Under the pieces are notes generated by a model. That model was given only the letters and a program-made list of their open reading frames with translations, was not told the origin of the DNA and made no database searches. Position numbers and translations under genes: made by a program. From Bacteroides sp. (GTDB taxonomy: Bacteria > Bacteroidota > Bacteroidia > Bacteroidales > Muribaculaceae), in the NCBI GenBank assembly GCA_014802045.1, contig JAAVDA010000003.1, forward strand, positions 1-45,914: DNA of 45,914 bases, written 5' to 3'. The first letter of the stretch is position 1. Each line of letters begins with the position of its first letter. Positions 26,078 through 36,124 of this stretch are shown piece by piece.

Positions 26078-27100
26078 TCACTTCACTTCCCAGGTCTCGC
26101 CTGCGAGTATCATTGAACGAAGGCTGTCGAAGCCCTTCGAGGCACGCACGGTTGAGACCTGAGCCTCGATTTCCTCATTGTAGACAGGGCTTTCCACATC
26201 GCGTATCACACCGATTGCGAGAGGCAGATCAGTGCCGTCCATCATGGCAAGCTGCTGGTGGAGGAAATTGCTCTTGGTGTGGGCGTCGTGCACGAGCACA
26301 TCGTCGATGGTATAACCGTCTTTGCCAATCTCAACAGCTTTGAGCAGGAATCCATCTTGCACGAGGCCACGCTCATTGTTCTTGCCGAAGAGCATTTTCT
26401 GTCCGTCAACGAGATGTATCGTACGCTCTGCGCGGTGCTCGCGGTCGGTGATGAAATTGTGGATGCCGTTATTGTAAATCACACAGTTTTGCAGAATCTC
26501 GACCACCGATGTGCCTTTATGGCGTGCGGCGGCCACGAGCACTTCCTGAGAAATCTGGAGCTCTACGTCGATGGTGCGGGCAAAGAAATTGCCGCGTGCG
26601 CCAAACACGAGTTCGGCCGGAATGAAGGGATCTTCGGTGGTGCCGTAGGGTGATGACTTCGACACAAAACCACGGGCGCTCGTGGGGGAATACTGTCCCT
26701 TGGTGAGACCGTAGATCTTGTTGTTGAGAAGCATCATGTTGATGTCGATATTTCGACGCACGGCATGGATGAAGTGGTTGCCTCCGATGGCGAGTCCGTC
26801 GCCATCGCCAGACACCTGCCAGACAGTCATCTGCGGATTTGCGACCTTGAAGCCGGTGGCAATTGCGGCCGCGCGTCCGTGGATGGTGTGGAAACCATAG
26901 GTGTTCATATAGTAAGGGAGACGCGAAGAGCATCCTATACCGGAGATTACGGCTGTGAGGTGCGGAGGAACTCCCAGAGTTGCCATAGCCTTGTGAAGAG
27001 AATTGAGGATGGCGTGGTCGCCGCAACCCGGACACCAGCGCACGGGCTGGTCGCTCTTATAGTCGGCGGCTGTATATGTAGGGATATCGGTCTGTTGCAT
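26078..27100 (-). CDS. korB: 2-oxoacid:ferredoxin oxidoreductase beta subunit
   Basis: A 340-residue thiamine-pyrophosphate subunit. It has RWCPGCGDHAILNSLHKAM at the N-terminus and the TPP-Mg block GDGDGLAIGGNHFIHAVRRN with NNKIYGLTKGQYSPTS. Paired with the fused alpha subunit upstream it oxidises or makes 2-oxoglutarate (or another 2-oxoacid) with ferredoxin and CoA, a core reaction of anaerobic Bacteroidota. It starts 8 nt after korA. The 2-oxoglutarate rather than pyruvate choice is by family likeness. Confidence 0.92.
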   Translation of the reverse strand: MQQTDIPTYTAADYKSDQPVRWCPGCGDHAILNSLHKAMATLGVPPHLTAVISGIGCSSRLPYYMNTYGFHTIHGRAAAIATGFKVANPQMTVWQVSGDGDGLAIGGNHFIHAVRRNIDINMMLLNNKIYGLTKGQYSPTSARGFVSKSSPYGTTEDPFIPAELVFGARGNFFARTIDVELQISQEVLVAAARHKGTSVVEILQNCVIYNNGIHNFITDREHRAERTIHLVDGQKMLFGKNNERGLVQDGFLLKAVEIGKDGYTIDDVLVHDAHTKSNFLHQQLAMMDGTDLPLAIGVIRDVESPVYNEEIEAQVSTVRASKGFDSLRSMILAGETWEVK

Positions 27101-27108
27101 GGTGATGG

Positions 27109-28962
27109 TCAGTCTTTATTGATGATTTCGATAACGCGTTGTTTCACCTCGCTCACAAGGAAGGGCTGTCCCTGCACCTTGTTGATGCGCTCTATGCGCA
27201 CATCAGGGAAGCGAGCCTGAAGATAGTCGGCAAACTGGCCGGTGTTGAGCTCGGCTACAATCACCTTTTTATAGCGGCGGAGCACTTCACCCGTGTTGGC
27301 AGGCAGAGGATTGATGTAGCGGAACTGTGTGAATGCCATAGGCACTCCCTCGCAGTCGAGCTCCTGAGCGGCGGTGCGCAGATGGCCGTATGTGCCACCC
27401 CAACCGAGAAGAAGAGTGTCGGCATCCTTATTGCAGAGCACTTCGAGGGCGGGGATATCGTCGGCTATGCGGGCAACCTTTTCACGACGGGTATAGACCA
27501 TCTTCTCATGGTTTACAGGATCGGTAGAGATGGCTCCGGTGTTGTAATCCTTCTCAAGACCACCCAGACGATGGGTCAGACCCTCGGTGCCTGGAATAGC
27601 CCAGTAGCGCACCTTTGTCTGTTCGTCGCGGGTGTAAGGACGCCAGCCTATTTCAGAAGCCTTATCGGCAGTGATATAGCGGGGCTTGATTTCAGGATAT
27701 TCGTCGGCCTCAGGTATGCGCCAAGCCGATGAGCCGTTGCCGATAAAGGCATCTGTGAGGAGTATCACCGGGGTCATATGCTCGATAGCAATGCGCGATG
27801 CTTCAAATGCCATAGTAAAGCAGTCGGTTGGAGTGGCTGGAGCCACGACTACCACAGGCGACTCACCGTTGCGGCCATAGAGCGCCTGCATGAGGTCTGT
27901 CTGCTCTGTCTTGGTGGGCAGTCCGGTGGAGGGTCCGCCACGCTGCACGTCGATAACCACCAGCGGGAGCTCTGCGATAACCGCCAGACCGATACCCTCG
28001 CTCTTCAGGGCGAGACCGGGACCGGAGGTGGAAGTAACGGCCAGATTTCCGGCAAACGAAGCACCGATTGCCGAGCACACACCTGCGATTTCATCTTCCA
28101 TCTGGAGCGCTTTCACTCCAAGGTCCTTGCGCTTGGCGAGTTCATGAAGAATATCTGTGGCCGGAGTGATGGGATAGCTGCCGAGGAAAAGCGGGCGTCC
28201 ACTCTTTTCGGAAGCCATTATGAGACCCCACGCGGTAGCGGTGTTGCCGTTGATGTCGGTGTAGATGCCCGGACGGGCGGGTTCTGACTCAATGCGATAG
28301 GTGGAAACCGAAGCGTGGATATTGTTGCCGTAGTTGTAGCCGGCATTGATCACCTTTGAGTTAGCCTCGAAAATAGCGGGTTTCTTGGCAAATTTGCGGC
28401 GAAGGAACTGAAGCGCGCTTTCGAGCGGGCGGTCGAACAGCCAGCACACAAGGCCGAGACAGAAGATATTGCGACACTTCAGGATGCTCTTGTTGTCGAG
28501 TCCGCTGTCGGCAAGAGCTTCTTTTGTAAGGTTTGTGACAGGCACCTCAAGCACCTGAGCCTTGATGCCGAGTTCCTTGAAGGGATCGTCGGTGACAAAC
28601 TGGGCTTTGCGGAGATCTGCTTCCTTAAACGAATCAATATCTACGATAATCACCCCGCCGTCTTTCACGTATTTCACATTCTGCTTCAGGGCCGCCGGAT
28701 TCATAGCTACGAGCACATCGCAGCTGTCGCCGGGAGTGTGAACATTCGTTCCGACACTCACCTGGAAGCCTGAAACACCACCCAGCGAACCCTGGGGAGC
28801 ACGGATTTCAGCGGGATAATCGGGGAAAGTGGACACCTGGTTGCCGATACCGGCCGACACGTTGGTGAATATATTGCCTACAAGCTGCATTCCATCGCCG
28901 GAATCGCCTGAGAAGCGCACCACCACTTTGTCGAGCGTCTTCACATTAGTCGCTTCTAACAT
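27109..28962 (-). CDS. korA: 2-oxoacid:ferredoxin oxidoreductase alpha subunit (gamma-alpha fusion)
   Basis: A 617-residue protein that joins the gamma domain (about 1-190, FSGDSGDGMQLVGNIFTN and RAPQGSLGGVSGFQVSVG) to the alpha domain (about 220-610, GSYPITPATDILHELAKR, STSGPGLALKSEGIGLA, QRGGPSTGLPTKTEQTDL). This fused layout is the usual KorA of Bacteroidota. It is the first gene of the korAB unit and is preceded by a clear promoter with a leader of about 60 nt. Confidence 0.94.
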   Translation of the reverse strand: MLEATNVKTLDKVVVRFSGDSGDGMQLVGNIFTNVSAGIGNQVSTFPDYPAEIRAPQGSLGGVSGFQVSVGTNVHTPGDSCDVLVAMNPAALKQNVKYVKDGGVIIVDIDSFKEADLRKAQFVTDDPFKELGIKAQVLEVPVTNLTKEALADSGLDNKSILKCRNIFCLGLVCWLFDRPLESALQFLRRKFAKKPAIFEANSKVINAGYNYGNNIHASVSTYRIESEPARPGIYTDINGNTATAWGLIMASEKSGRPLFLGSYPITPATDILHELAKRKDLGVKALQMEDEIAGVCSAIGASFAGNLAVTSTSGPGLALKSEGIGLAVIAELPLVVIDVQRGGPSTGLPTKTEQTDLMQALYGRNGESPVVVVAPATPTDCFTMAFEASRIAIEHMTPVILLTDAFIGNGSSAWRIPEADEYPEIKPRYITADKASEIGWRPYTRDEQTKVRYWAIPGTEGLTHRLGGLEKDYNTGAISTDPVNHEKMVYTRREKVARIADDIPALEVLCNKDADTLLLGWGGTYGHLRTAAQELDCEGVPMAFTQFRYINPLPANTGEVLRRYKKVIVAELNTGQFADYLQARFPDVRIERINKVQGQPFLVSEVKQRVIEIINKD

Positions 28963-29030
28963 ATCTCTATATTTTGCACAAAAAGGTTATTACTTTAAGG
29001 TCTGAAACGGTATTATTTTGCATTTCGGGG

Positions 29031-29062
29031 CAAAGGTATCGAATATTTATCACAATTACAAC
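29031..29062 (-). promoter_or_regulatory. Promoter of korAB
   Basis: On the minus strand GTTG (29062-29059), 20 nt, TACCTTTG (29038-29031). One mismatch in the -33 box; the -7 box matches fully. It lies in the gap between pyrC and korA. Confidence 0.75.
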
Positions 29063-29077
29063 CGTTGCCCCCGATTT

Positions 29078-30445
29078 TTACCTCCTGAAAAGCAGGGGAA
29101 GCGCGGGAGCCGACCCTGTCAGACTCCCGTTGGAGAACACAAGGGTGCCGTTGACCCATGTCTGCTCCACTTTAGCGGTCAGTGTGCCACCTTCGAGCGG
29201 GCTCCATCCACAGCGCGAAAGCACCATATCAGAGGTCACTTCAAAGGGCTCACACGAGTCGTCGACCAGCGTGAGGTCGGCATAATATCCCTCGCGAAGA
29301 AATCCACGCCGGTCAATGCCGAATATCTTTGCAGGATTATGAGCCATCTTCTCCACAACCTCCGGGAGAGTCATCACTCCCCGGCGGGCGAGGGTGAGCA
29401 TGGATGGGAGCGAAAACTGTATCATCGGCATGCCCGACACGGCCGTCAGGGCATTTCCCTCCTTCTCCCTGAGCAGGTGGGGAGCATGGTCTGTGGCTAT
29501 CACATCTATCACTCCGCTTGCCAGAGCCTGAAGGAGAGCAGCGCGGTCGGCGGCGCTTTTAATAGCAGGATTGCATTTTATGCGCGCACCAAGCCGAGGA
29601 TAGTCTTCGTCGGAAAAGATAAGATATTGCGGACAAGTTTCGGCTGTGATACGCTTATCTTCAACCGGGCCGGGAGAGAAAAATTCGAGCTCGGAGGCTG
29701 TGGATATATGGAGCACATGGAGGCGCGCTCCGGTGGCACGTGCAGTCTCTACTGCAAGACGGGTGGCCTTCACACAAGCCTCGCGCGAACGGATGAGCGG
29801 ATGAGCGGCAATAGGCGGCTCATCGCCATAGGTGGAAATCACCTCAGCCCTGCATCGCTTCACTGTTGCTTCGTCTTCGGCATGGACTGCAATCAGAGCC
29901 GGAACCTCCCTGAAAAGTCTTGATATAGTAGACTCGCTATCAACAAGCATATTGCCTGTAGAGGAGCCCAGAAACAGTTTCACTCCGGCTATGCGTGAAT
30001 AGTCTGCCGCGAGAAGTTCGGCGATATTGTCGTTTGTGGCTCCGATAAAGAAGCCGTAGTTGGCCACAGACACTTCAGCCGCACGGACCATCTTTTCCTC
30101 GACTGCCACGCGGGTCACACTCATAGGCACCGTGTTGGGCATATCGATAAACGAAGTGACACCACCGGCCACAGCCGCACGGCTCTCCGTGGCCATATCC
30201 GCCTTATGGGTCAGTCCCGGATCGCGGAAATGCACATGCTCATCTATCGCTCCTGGCAGAAGCAGGCGTCCATTGCCATTGACGACCACTGCCGCACGCG
30301 CACTCACATCCGCATCCGGCTCGCCGGGGCCAAGCGCGGCTATAAACTGTCCTTCGATCAGAAGCCACCCGTGGATAAGGGTGCCTTCATTGACCATGCG
30401 CACATTGTGGAGCAGAGTGGAGTCAGGAGTCTTTGCGTGATCCAT
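29078..30445 (-). CDS. pyrC: Dihydroorotase
   Basis: A 455-residue amidohydrolase of the larger (type I, PyrC/AllB-like) class. EHVHFRDPGLTHKAD holds the two His metal ligands (70 and 72), HVLHIST another, and ATDHAPHLLREKEGN the catalytic Asp. It catalyses ring closure of carbamoyl-aspartate in pyrimidine synthesis. It overlaps the glycosyltransferase gene by 23 nt and is the last gene of a four-gene operon. An allantoinase is an alternative, but no purine-degradation genes are nearby. Confidence 0.9.
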   Translation of the reverse strand: MDHAKTPDSTLLHNVRMVNEGTLIHGWLLIEGQFIAALGPGEPDADVSARAAVVVNGNGRLLLPGAIDEHVHFRDPGLTHKADMATESRAAVAGGVTSFIDMPNTVPMSVTRVAVEEKMVRAAEVSVANYGFFIGATNDNIAELLAADYSRIAGVKLFLGSSTGNMLVDSESTISRLFREVPALIAVHAEDEATVKRCRAEVISTYGDEPPIAAHPLIRSREACVKATRLAVETARATGARLHVLHISTASELEFFSPGPVEDKRITAETCPQYLIFSDEDYPRLGARIKCNPAIKSAADRAALLQALASGVIDVIATDHAPHLLREKEGNALTAVSGMPMIQFSLPSMLTLARRGVMTLPEVVEKMAHNPAKIFGIDRRGFLREGYYADLTLVDDSCEPFEVTSDMVLSRCGWSPLEGGTLTAKVEQTWVNGTLVFSNGSLTGSAPALPLLFRR

Positions 30446-31181
30446 AGTCAGGATATTTTTTCAGCATGCTTCCGAGTTTGAGTCTCAGCACTCCGAGAAA
30501 TGCCTCGCTGAAAATGCCACTGTTCATCTTGCTCGTGCCAAGCACACGGTTGACAAACACAATCGGCACCTCTACAATCCGGAAGCCATATTTATAAGCG
30601 GTAAATTTCATCTCTATCTGGAAGGCATAGCCCTTGAAGCGCACATTGTCGAGGTCCATGGCCATAAGCACCCGCGCACGATAGCACACGAATCCGGCGG
30701 TGGTGTCTCTCACGGGCAGGCCGGTGACAATTCTCACATAGGCCGAGGCATAATATGACATGAGCACCCTACCCATAGGCCAGTTGACCACATTGACACC
30801 GGTCACATAGCGCGAACCTACCGCCACATCCGCTCCATCTTCAGCGCAAGCCTTGTAGAGGGCGTTGAGGTCGGCCGGATTGTGGGAAAAGTCGGCATCC
30901 ATCTCGAAGATATACTCATAGCTATGGTCAAGAGCCCATCGGAAACCGGTGAGATAGGCTGTGCCGAGCCCCTGCTTGCCTTCACGCTCAATGAGGTGCA
31001 CACGACCCGGATGCTCTTCGATTTTTCCGCGCACTATGGCCGCCGTGCCATCGGGCGACCCGTCGTCTATCACGAGCACGTCGAAGCGGTGGGGCTGTGA
31101 GAGCACAGCCTCTATTATGGCCGCCGCGTTCTCACACTCGTTGTAGGTGGGTATGATTACTATGCTGTCTGATTTCTCCAT
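30423..31181 (-). CDS. Dpm1-like polyprenol monophosphomannose synthase
   Basis: A 252-residue family 2 glycosyltransferase without transmembrane helices: IIPTYNECENA at the start, VIDDGSPDGT (nucleotide-binding), EMDADFSHNP (metal-binding DAD) and VGSRYVTGVNVVNWPMGR. This set is typical of Dpm1 enzymes, which charge a polyprenyl phosphate with mannose or a related sugar at the inner face of the membrane for later protein or glycan modification. Bacteroidetes use such lipid-linked sugars in protein O-glycosylation. It starts 2 nt after the barrel gene. Confidence 0.92.
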   Translation of the reverse strand: MEKSDSIVIIPTYNECENAAAIIEAVLSQPHRFDVLVIDDGSPDGTAAIVRGKIEEHPGRVHLIEREGKQGLGTAYLTGFRWALDHSYEYIFEMDADFSHNPADLNALYKACAEDGADVAVGSRYVTGVNVVNWPMGRVLMSYYASAYVRIVTGLPVRDTTAGFVCYRARVLMAMDLDNVRFKGYAFQIEMKFTAYKYGFRIVEVPIVFVNRVLGTSKMNSGIFSEAFLGVLRLKLGSMLKKYPDYGSRKDS

Positions 31182-31183
31182 CG

Positions 31184-32986
31184 TCAGAATTTATAGGAGA
31201 GACCGGCCAGACCGGTGAGGCCTTGTGCCGGGATAAGGCTCAGGAGGGAATAATCGTGGTTGAGCAGATTTTCTCCTTTAAGGAAAACGGTGAGCTGCGG
31301 AGTGAAGCGCCATGAGGCTCCGGCCGAGAGGTTTGACACCGACCCAACAGGCTGGAAGAAGTAGGGTGAGGCGTTTACAGTCTCTGAAACATACTCAATC
31401 TGGCGCTTGCTCCGCAGATTATAGCCAAGGGTGATATCGAGGGGAGATATGGGGGTGACACGCACTGATGCGTCTACCACAAACTTGGCTCTGTCGCGCC
31501 AGAGATAGTAGGCAGAAGAGGGATCGCTGTCGGAATGTGAAGCGGTTTCAAACGACACCCGTGCATCGACAGCATCGCGCCATTTATAGCCCGCGGCCAC
31601 TCCGGCATGCCATCCTTTCACGTCTTCGGCGGTGAACTGGCTGAAATAGTTCCACACCGGCATCAGCCACTCATTGGCCTTCGCATATCCGCCAAATAGG
31701 GTGAGATAAGCTCCGGAGAAGGGGCCTACGGTCATCTCAGCATCAAGAGTGAAGGGCACATGCGAGTTTGTGTAGGCAAACAGGCTTGCCATATAAGGAT
31801 TCACCGCATAGAGCGAACCGAGAGTGTTTTGCTCCTCGCCGCCACCTGCACGGAAGCTCACGGATAATTTGCTTGAGGGATTCAGCCCAAGAGTTACATC
31901 GGGGGCGATATGGAACGCCTTGCCGGCATTGTGGGTGAGGTCTATCTTCACACCGAGGTCTACCGTGGCTATGCCGGTCACATATCTGTAGCGGGGAGTG
32001 AATCGGAGCAGCCAGGTAGTGAAGCCGGAGAGTTGCGACAGAATAGGATGATAAGGCCGCGGAAGCTCAACCTCGGTGATGTCTCCACCGCCACTCATAG
32101 TTATCACGCCGGTCTGGTTATATGACAGCGAAGAGAAATCGACCCCAAGCTCGGCGAGAGAATTATCATCGAAATCTGCCCGGAGCGAGGCGTTTAGACC
32201 CAGATTGCTTTCACGGACAGGACAAGTAGGACTGTTCACCTCGTCAATAAAATCTAATAAAAAGGACTTCGGAGTGCTGTTGACATAGGCAAACCGCGAG
32301 AAGCGGGCACCCACAGTGTAGGTCAAATCATTGAAACCCGACGTCCAGAGTGCATCCGTATTGAGGCGGTGGATATTCTGATTATAGGATTTATCTACAA
32401 TTTGGTCGAGGCTCGGATTGCTGTAGCGCACAAAAGTGTAGTCAAGAGCCAAATCTATAGCCGAACGAGCCCCTACAAGCTGCCGGAAATCTACGGCTGC
32501 CGTAGCGGTGTGACGATTGTAGGTGAGCTCCTTTCTCTCATCCGTTCCACATTCTCCGCTCGGTGGATTGCCAAACGTGTGCTTATAGCTTGTGCCGTCA
32601 TATTGCATCCATGCGCCCAGTCGGGTCCGCTCGGTTTCGATTATACGGTAGCCGAGCGATAGAGCGGCATTATAGCGGGGCATGAATCCGATTGCGGCAT
32701 AGCCTTTGTAGGGCGACACATAGATAGAGTCGGCATAAGCCGCGGGGTCAAGCACACTTATCGAAGCAGGCACCTGTGCCGTTACGCCGTTCTCGCTATA
32801 AGAAAGCTGCTTGAGGGCTACGGGACGGAGGGTGATGCGGGGAGTAAAACCGATGCGGGTGGCTTCGCGCTGTTCGGGCACGATGTCGCGCTCCACGGTT
32901 ATTTCTTTGTTGAGCGACTGAGCCATGCCTGCGAGCGGCATGATGATTGCCGCCGCGGCAGATATAATGAGCTGGTGTTTCATCAT
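31184..32986 (-). CDS. TonB-receptor-like outer-membrane beta-barrel protein
   Basis: A 600-residue exported protein: signal peptide (1-22, ending GMAQ), a region with long alternating beta strands and the C-terminal GLTGLAGLSYKF, ending in Phe as outer-membrane barrels do. KGENLLNHDY near the end is a TonB-dependent-receptor trait, but there is no plug domain or N-terminal carboxypeptidase-like domain, so it is a barrel alone. It follows the large TPR gene by 14 nt; the pair may form one outer-membrane machine. The start could be Met1 or Met2. Confidence 0.82.
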   Translation of the reverse strand: MMKHQLIISAAAAIIMPLAGMAQSLNKEITVERDIVPEQREATRIGFTPRITLRPVALKQLSYSENGVTAQVPASISVLDPAAYADSIYVSPYKGYAAIGFMPRYNAALSLGYRIIETERTRLGAWMQYDGTSYKHTFGNPPSGECGTDERKELTYNRHTATAAVDFRQLVGARSAIDLALDYTFVRYSNPSLDQIVDKSYNQNIHRLNTDALWTSGFNDLTYTVGARFSRFAYVNSTPKSFLLDFIDEVNSPTCPVRESNLGLNASLRADFDDNSLAELGVDFSSLSYNQTGVITMSGGGDITEVELPRPYHPILSQLSGFTTWLLRFTPRYRYVTGIATVDLGVKIDLTHNAGKAFHIAPDVTLGLNPSSKLSVSFRAGGGEEQNTLGSLYAVNPYMASLFAYTNSHVPFTLDAEMTVGPFSGAYLTLFGGYAKANEWLMPVWNYFSQFTAEDVKGWHAGVAAGYKWRDAVDARVSFETASHSDSDPSSAYYLWRDRAKFVVDASVRVTPISPLDITLGYNLRSKRQIEYVSETVNASPYFFQPVGSVSNLSAGASWRFTPQLTVFLKGENLLNHDYSLLSLIPAQGLTGLAGLSYKF

Positions 32987-33000
32987 TGGTCGAGGAGCTT

Positions 33001-35985
33001 TTAGTTTTGCTTGTCTAAGCGGGAGTCTATCATCTCGAAAATCTCGGTTTCTGTGCCTGGATAGTTGGCACGCAGGCTGCGAAGATATTCATCGGCCTCA
33101 AATTCATTACCTTGCGCCCGGAGAGCATCGCTCAGGGCAATGAAGCCGCGGGCAAGCCAGTATTGATGAGGCGGGTTGGCATTTATGAGAGCATCGGCGG
33201 CACTCTGAGCCGCGGCATAATTGCCCTCGCCGAGATAAGCTTCGGCAAGAGCCACAGCGCTACGCGAGCCATAGAGTTCGGCGGGGTCGGAAGCGAGGTC
33301 GGTCCACACGCTCACGGCCTCCTGAGTGCGACCGAGGCGCGAAAGGGCGAGAGCGCGGGTGAAGCGTATCTCGGCGGTCTCGGTCTGTCCGGCAGCCGAT
33401 GAAGCGAGAAGCTTGTCGGCGGCGGAAAGCGCCTCGTCATTTTCACCGAGAGCAATCGCCGTACGCATCACACCCATGCGTGCATTCTGCAATGTGCGTG
33501 CTCCGGCAGCACGGCTCTCAAGCTGTCGGAATGTGGCCAGTGCGGCCTCTCCCCTGCCCTGCGACTGCTCGGCTTCGGCTTTGATGAGCAGAGCGTCTTC
33601 CACGGCATCGGCATCGGGATGTGACGAAATAAGCCGGCTCGAAAGTTCGAGAGCCTCATCCGTGCGTCCTGCCGCATTGGCGGCCTCGGCCATAAGATAG
33701 AGAGCCTGAGCTTCGTGAGTGCCATGGGGATAATCGCGCAGATAGGCCTCCAGGCGCTCTGTGCGGTCATTGTTTATATAATCGGCTTCGGCCGCGCGGA
33801 ATGCAAGCGCGTCGAGCTCCGACGGATCGGTCTGCGGTGCGTCGGGCACACTGGCCATAAACGCCGTAAACTCACCCAGCTGCCCACGGTCGGCATAGAT
33901 GCGTTTGAGGTCGTCGGCAGCCAGACGGGCTTCCTCGCTGGTGGGATATTTCGCCACAACACTCTTATAGGCTTCGAGCGCATCGGCCGTGCGGCCGCCG
34001 CTCTGATATGTGATGGCCAGCTGCAGTAGACCCTTACGCCCGTAGGCAGTGGTGGGATAGGTGGTTATAAGGTCATTGTAGACAGCAATCGCACCTTTGT
34101 TGTCGCCCAGAGCCGCATAGCTCTCGGCCTTCTCAAGCATCGCTGCCGGAATAAGACCCGATGAGGGATAGCGGGCAATTAAATCGTCGATGCCCGCAAT
34201 CTTTCCCTTGTGGTCGCGCATAAGTCCTTTCATCACCGCCTGCTGATAGAGGGCATAGTCGCCCGCATCGGGGTCAATGGAATAGGCCTTGTCGTAGAGA
34301 GCCATAGCGCCGCTGAAATCGCTTTTATAATATAGGCAGTCGCCCGCGCGGTTATATGCGTCAGAGAGCATTGCCTTATCTGCCGGCTTCATATCTATAA
34401 GGCGGCGGAAGTCAGTGAGCGCCGCCGCATAATCGGCCGCCGCAAACTCCGCATAGGCCAAATCATAGCGTGCTATCGCCATATTCGGGTCGGAAGCAGG
34501 CGACTGGCGGATATATTCGGCAAAGCTCCGGGCCGCACGGTCGTAGCGGTCAAGCTCATACTGGCAGTTGCCCTGCCAGAGCAGCGACTGGCGCACGAGG
34601 TCGCTGTCGGCTCCCGAAATCTTGGCGGCAGACTCAAACCGCTGCAGAGCCTGAGTGTAGCGTCCGGCGGCATAGTCGCGCGTGCCCAGCGAGAAAAGCG
34701 CCCTCTGCTTGGCGGCCATCGCAGCCGGAGTGGGGCGCTTCATCGCATCAATTGCTTTCAGAGCGCTCTCGTAGTCATTGTCGGTCATGTAGCCGCTCAC
34801 AATATACTCCTGCACTTCAGGAGCATAGCGCGAGTCGGGATACTGCCGGAGAAAGTTTTCAAACATCGCCACCGAATTGCCAAACGGCACCCTTCCGCCA
34901 CGGCTCTTTGCCACAGCATAGTTATAGAGCGCGCTTTCAGCCACTTCGCGGTCATAGCCCATGCGATAGGCTTTCTCAAAGGCCAGTAGCGCTCCATCGG
35001 TGTTGCCGGTCTGCACATAGCTTTGCCCCAGAAACAGGCATGCGCTCTGTCCCATAGCATCGTCGCAGTTGGCCACACGGCTTAGCTTGTCGATTGCCTC
35101 CTGATAGTTGCCGAGCTTATATTCGCTCACACCAAGAATGTAGAATGCCGAGGGTTTGGGCGAATCCGTGGCCGCCGCATAGCGCCGCAGATAGCCCACA
35201 GCTTCGTCCTCGCGGCCGAGATTGAACAGAGATTCGCCTGCCACACGGTTGGCTTCGGGAGCAAACTGCGGCACAGCATCGCTCTTCAGCGCGGCCAGAG
35301 CTTTATTAAGCGCTCTCTCATAGTCGCCCTCCGCAAAAAGTATCTGCGCCATATAATATTCGGCTGCCGGTCCGAGCTCCGGATTGCCGGCCGCCTCCGG
35401 AAGATAGGTCATGGCCAGATGATATTCTCCTTCGGCATAAGCCATATAGCCGAGATAGAAATTGGCTGCTGTGGCATAGCCTGTTGCTCCCCGCAACTGC
35501 TTGAACCCCTCACGGGCCTTGTCGAACTCCGCAAGCATAAGATAGCTGTAGCTCCGGCGATAAATCAGGTCATCGGCCTCCAGGCCGGTAAGAGCAGTCT
35601 CGTCTACCGTCGCATACCGGTCGAGAGCCTCAGCATATTCTCCTCGCGTGAAATAGTAGTCGCCCTTGGCCGCAAGCATAGACTGTCTGAACGGTGAGGA
35701 AGGATAGGCCGCCAGCCATTCATCTATGAGCTCAAGGGCATCTTTCTGACCGAGGTGCAAGGCAGACAGAGCCGACAGGCGCGCAGCCTCCTCAGCCTGT
35801 GCGGCCGCTGGATAGAGCCTTGTGAACTGACGGAGCTGATCGGCACAGCCGGTATAGTTACGGTCGGCAAACATCGCGCGTGCGCGCTCCAGATAGCCGG
35901 TGGCATCGGGCGAGTTGATCTGAGCCACAGCCCCGACGGAGGCAGTGCCGAGCATCAGGGCAGTGAGGATGGAATGGCGATTCAT
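33001..35985 (-). CDS. Large tetratricopeptide-repeat protein
   Basis: A 994-residue protein with a signal peptide (1-21) and then almost wholly TPR or Sel1-like helical repeats of about 34 residues, e.g. DYERALNKALAALKSD, GNYQEAIDKLSRVANCDD and DNKGAIAVYNDLITTYPTT. More than twenty repeats are plausible. Such proteins are periplasmic scaffolds in Bacteroidetes. It is first in the operon TPR - barrel - Dpm1-like - pyrC. Function is unknown. Confidence 0.9.
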   Translation of the reverse strand: MNRHSILTALMLGTASVGAVAQINSPDATGYLERARAMFADRNYTGCADQLRQFTRLYPAAAQAEEAARLSALSALHLGQKDALELIDEWLAAYPSSPFRQSMLAAKGDYYFTRGEYAEALDRYATVDETALTGLEADDLIYRRSYSYLMLAEFDKAREGFKQLRGATGYATAANFYLGYMAYAEGEYHLAMTYLPEAAGNPELGPAAEYYMAQILFAEGDYERALNKALAALKSDAVPQFAPEANRVAGESLFNLGREDEAVGYLRRYAAATDSPKPSAFYILGVSEYKLGNYQEAIDKLSRVANCDDAMGQSACLFLGQSYVQTGNTDGALLAFEKAYRMGYDREVAESALYNYAVAKSRGGRVPFGNSVAMFENFLRQYPDSRYAPEVQEYIVSGYMTDNDYESALKAIDAMKRPTPAAMAAKQRALFSLGTRDYAAGRYTQALQRFESAAKISGADSDLVRQSLLWQGNCQYELDRYDRAARSFAEYIRQSPASDPNMAIARYDLAYAEFAAADYAAALTDFRRLIDMKPADKAMLSDAYNRAGDCLYYKSDFSGAMALYDKAYSIDPDAGDYALYQQAVMKGLMRDHKGKIAGIDDLIARYPSSGLIPAAMLEKAESYAALGDNKGAIAVYNDLITTYPTTAYGRKGLLQLAITYQSGGRTADALEAYKSVVAKYPTSEEARLAADDLKRIYADRGQLGEFTAFMASVPDAPQTDPSELDALAFRAAEADYINNDRTERLEAYLRDYPHGTHEAQALYLMAEAANAAGRTDEALELSSRLISSHPDADAVEDALLIKAEAEQSQGRGEAALATFRQLESRAAGARTLQNARMGVMRTAIALGENDEALSAADKLLASSAAGQTETAEIRFTRALALSRLGRTQEAVSVWTDLASDPAELYGSRSAVALAEAYLGEGNYAAAQSAADALINANPPHQYWLARGFIALSDALRAQGNEFEADEYLRSLRANYPGTETEIFEMIDSRLDKQN

Positions 35986-36019
35986 ATGGTTTGGGTTTTA
36001 GGCATCATGATTCATTGTG

Positions 36020-36027
36020 CAAAGATA
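36020..36027 (-). promoter_or_regulatory. Likely -7 box of the TPR operon
   Basis: TATCTTTG on the minus strand, followed by C, with the ATG 34 nt further on. No matching TTTG is found 19-21 nt upstream, so only half of the promoter is supported. Confidence 0.5.
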
Positions 36028-36090
36028 ATGCTTCCTTTCTATTTTCACCCTACGATTCCACACTCATAGCACTTTTTTTTGGCGGGAGTG

Positions 36091-36120
36091 CTTGCAGTTT
36101 CAAAAAAATGCGTAACTTTG
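36091..36120 (+). promoter_or_regulatory. Promoter of the SRP RNA gene
   Basis: CTTG (36091-36094), 18 nt, TAACTTTG (36113-36120). The RNA's base-paired 5' end begins 4-5 nt after the -7 box, which fixes the start-site offset for other promoters in this window. Confidence 0.8.
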
Positions 36121-36124
36121 CAGC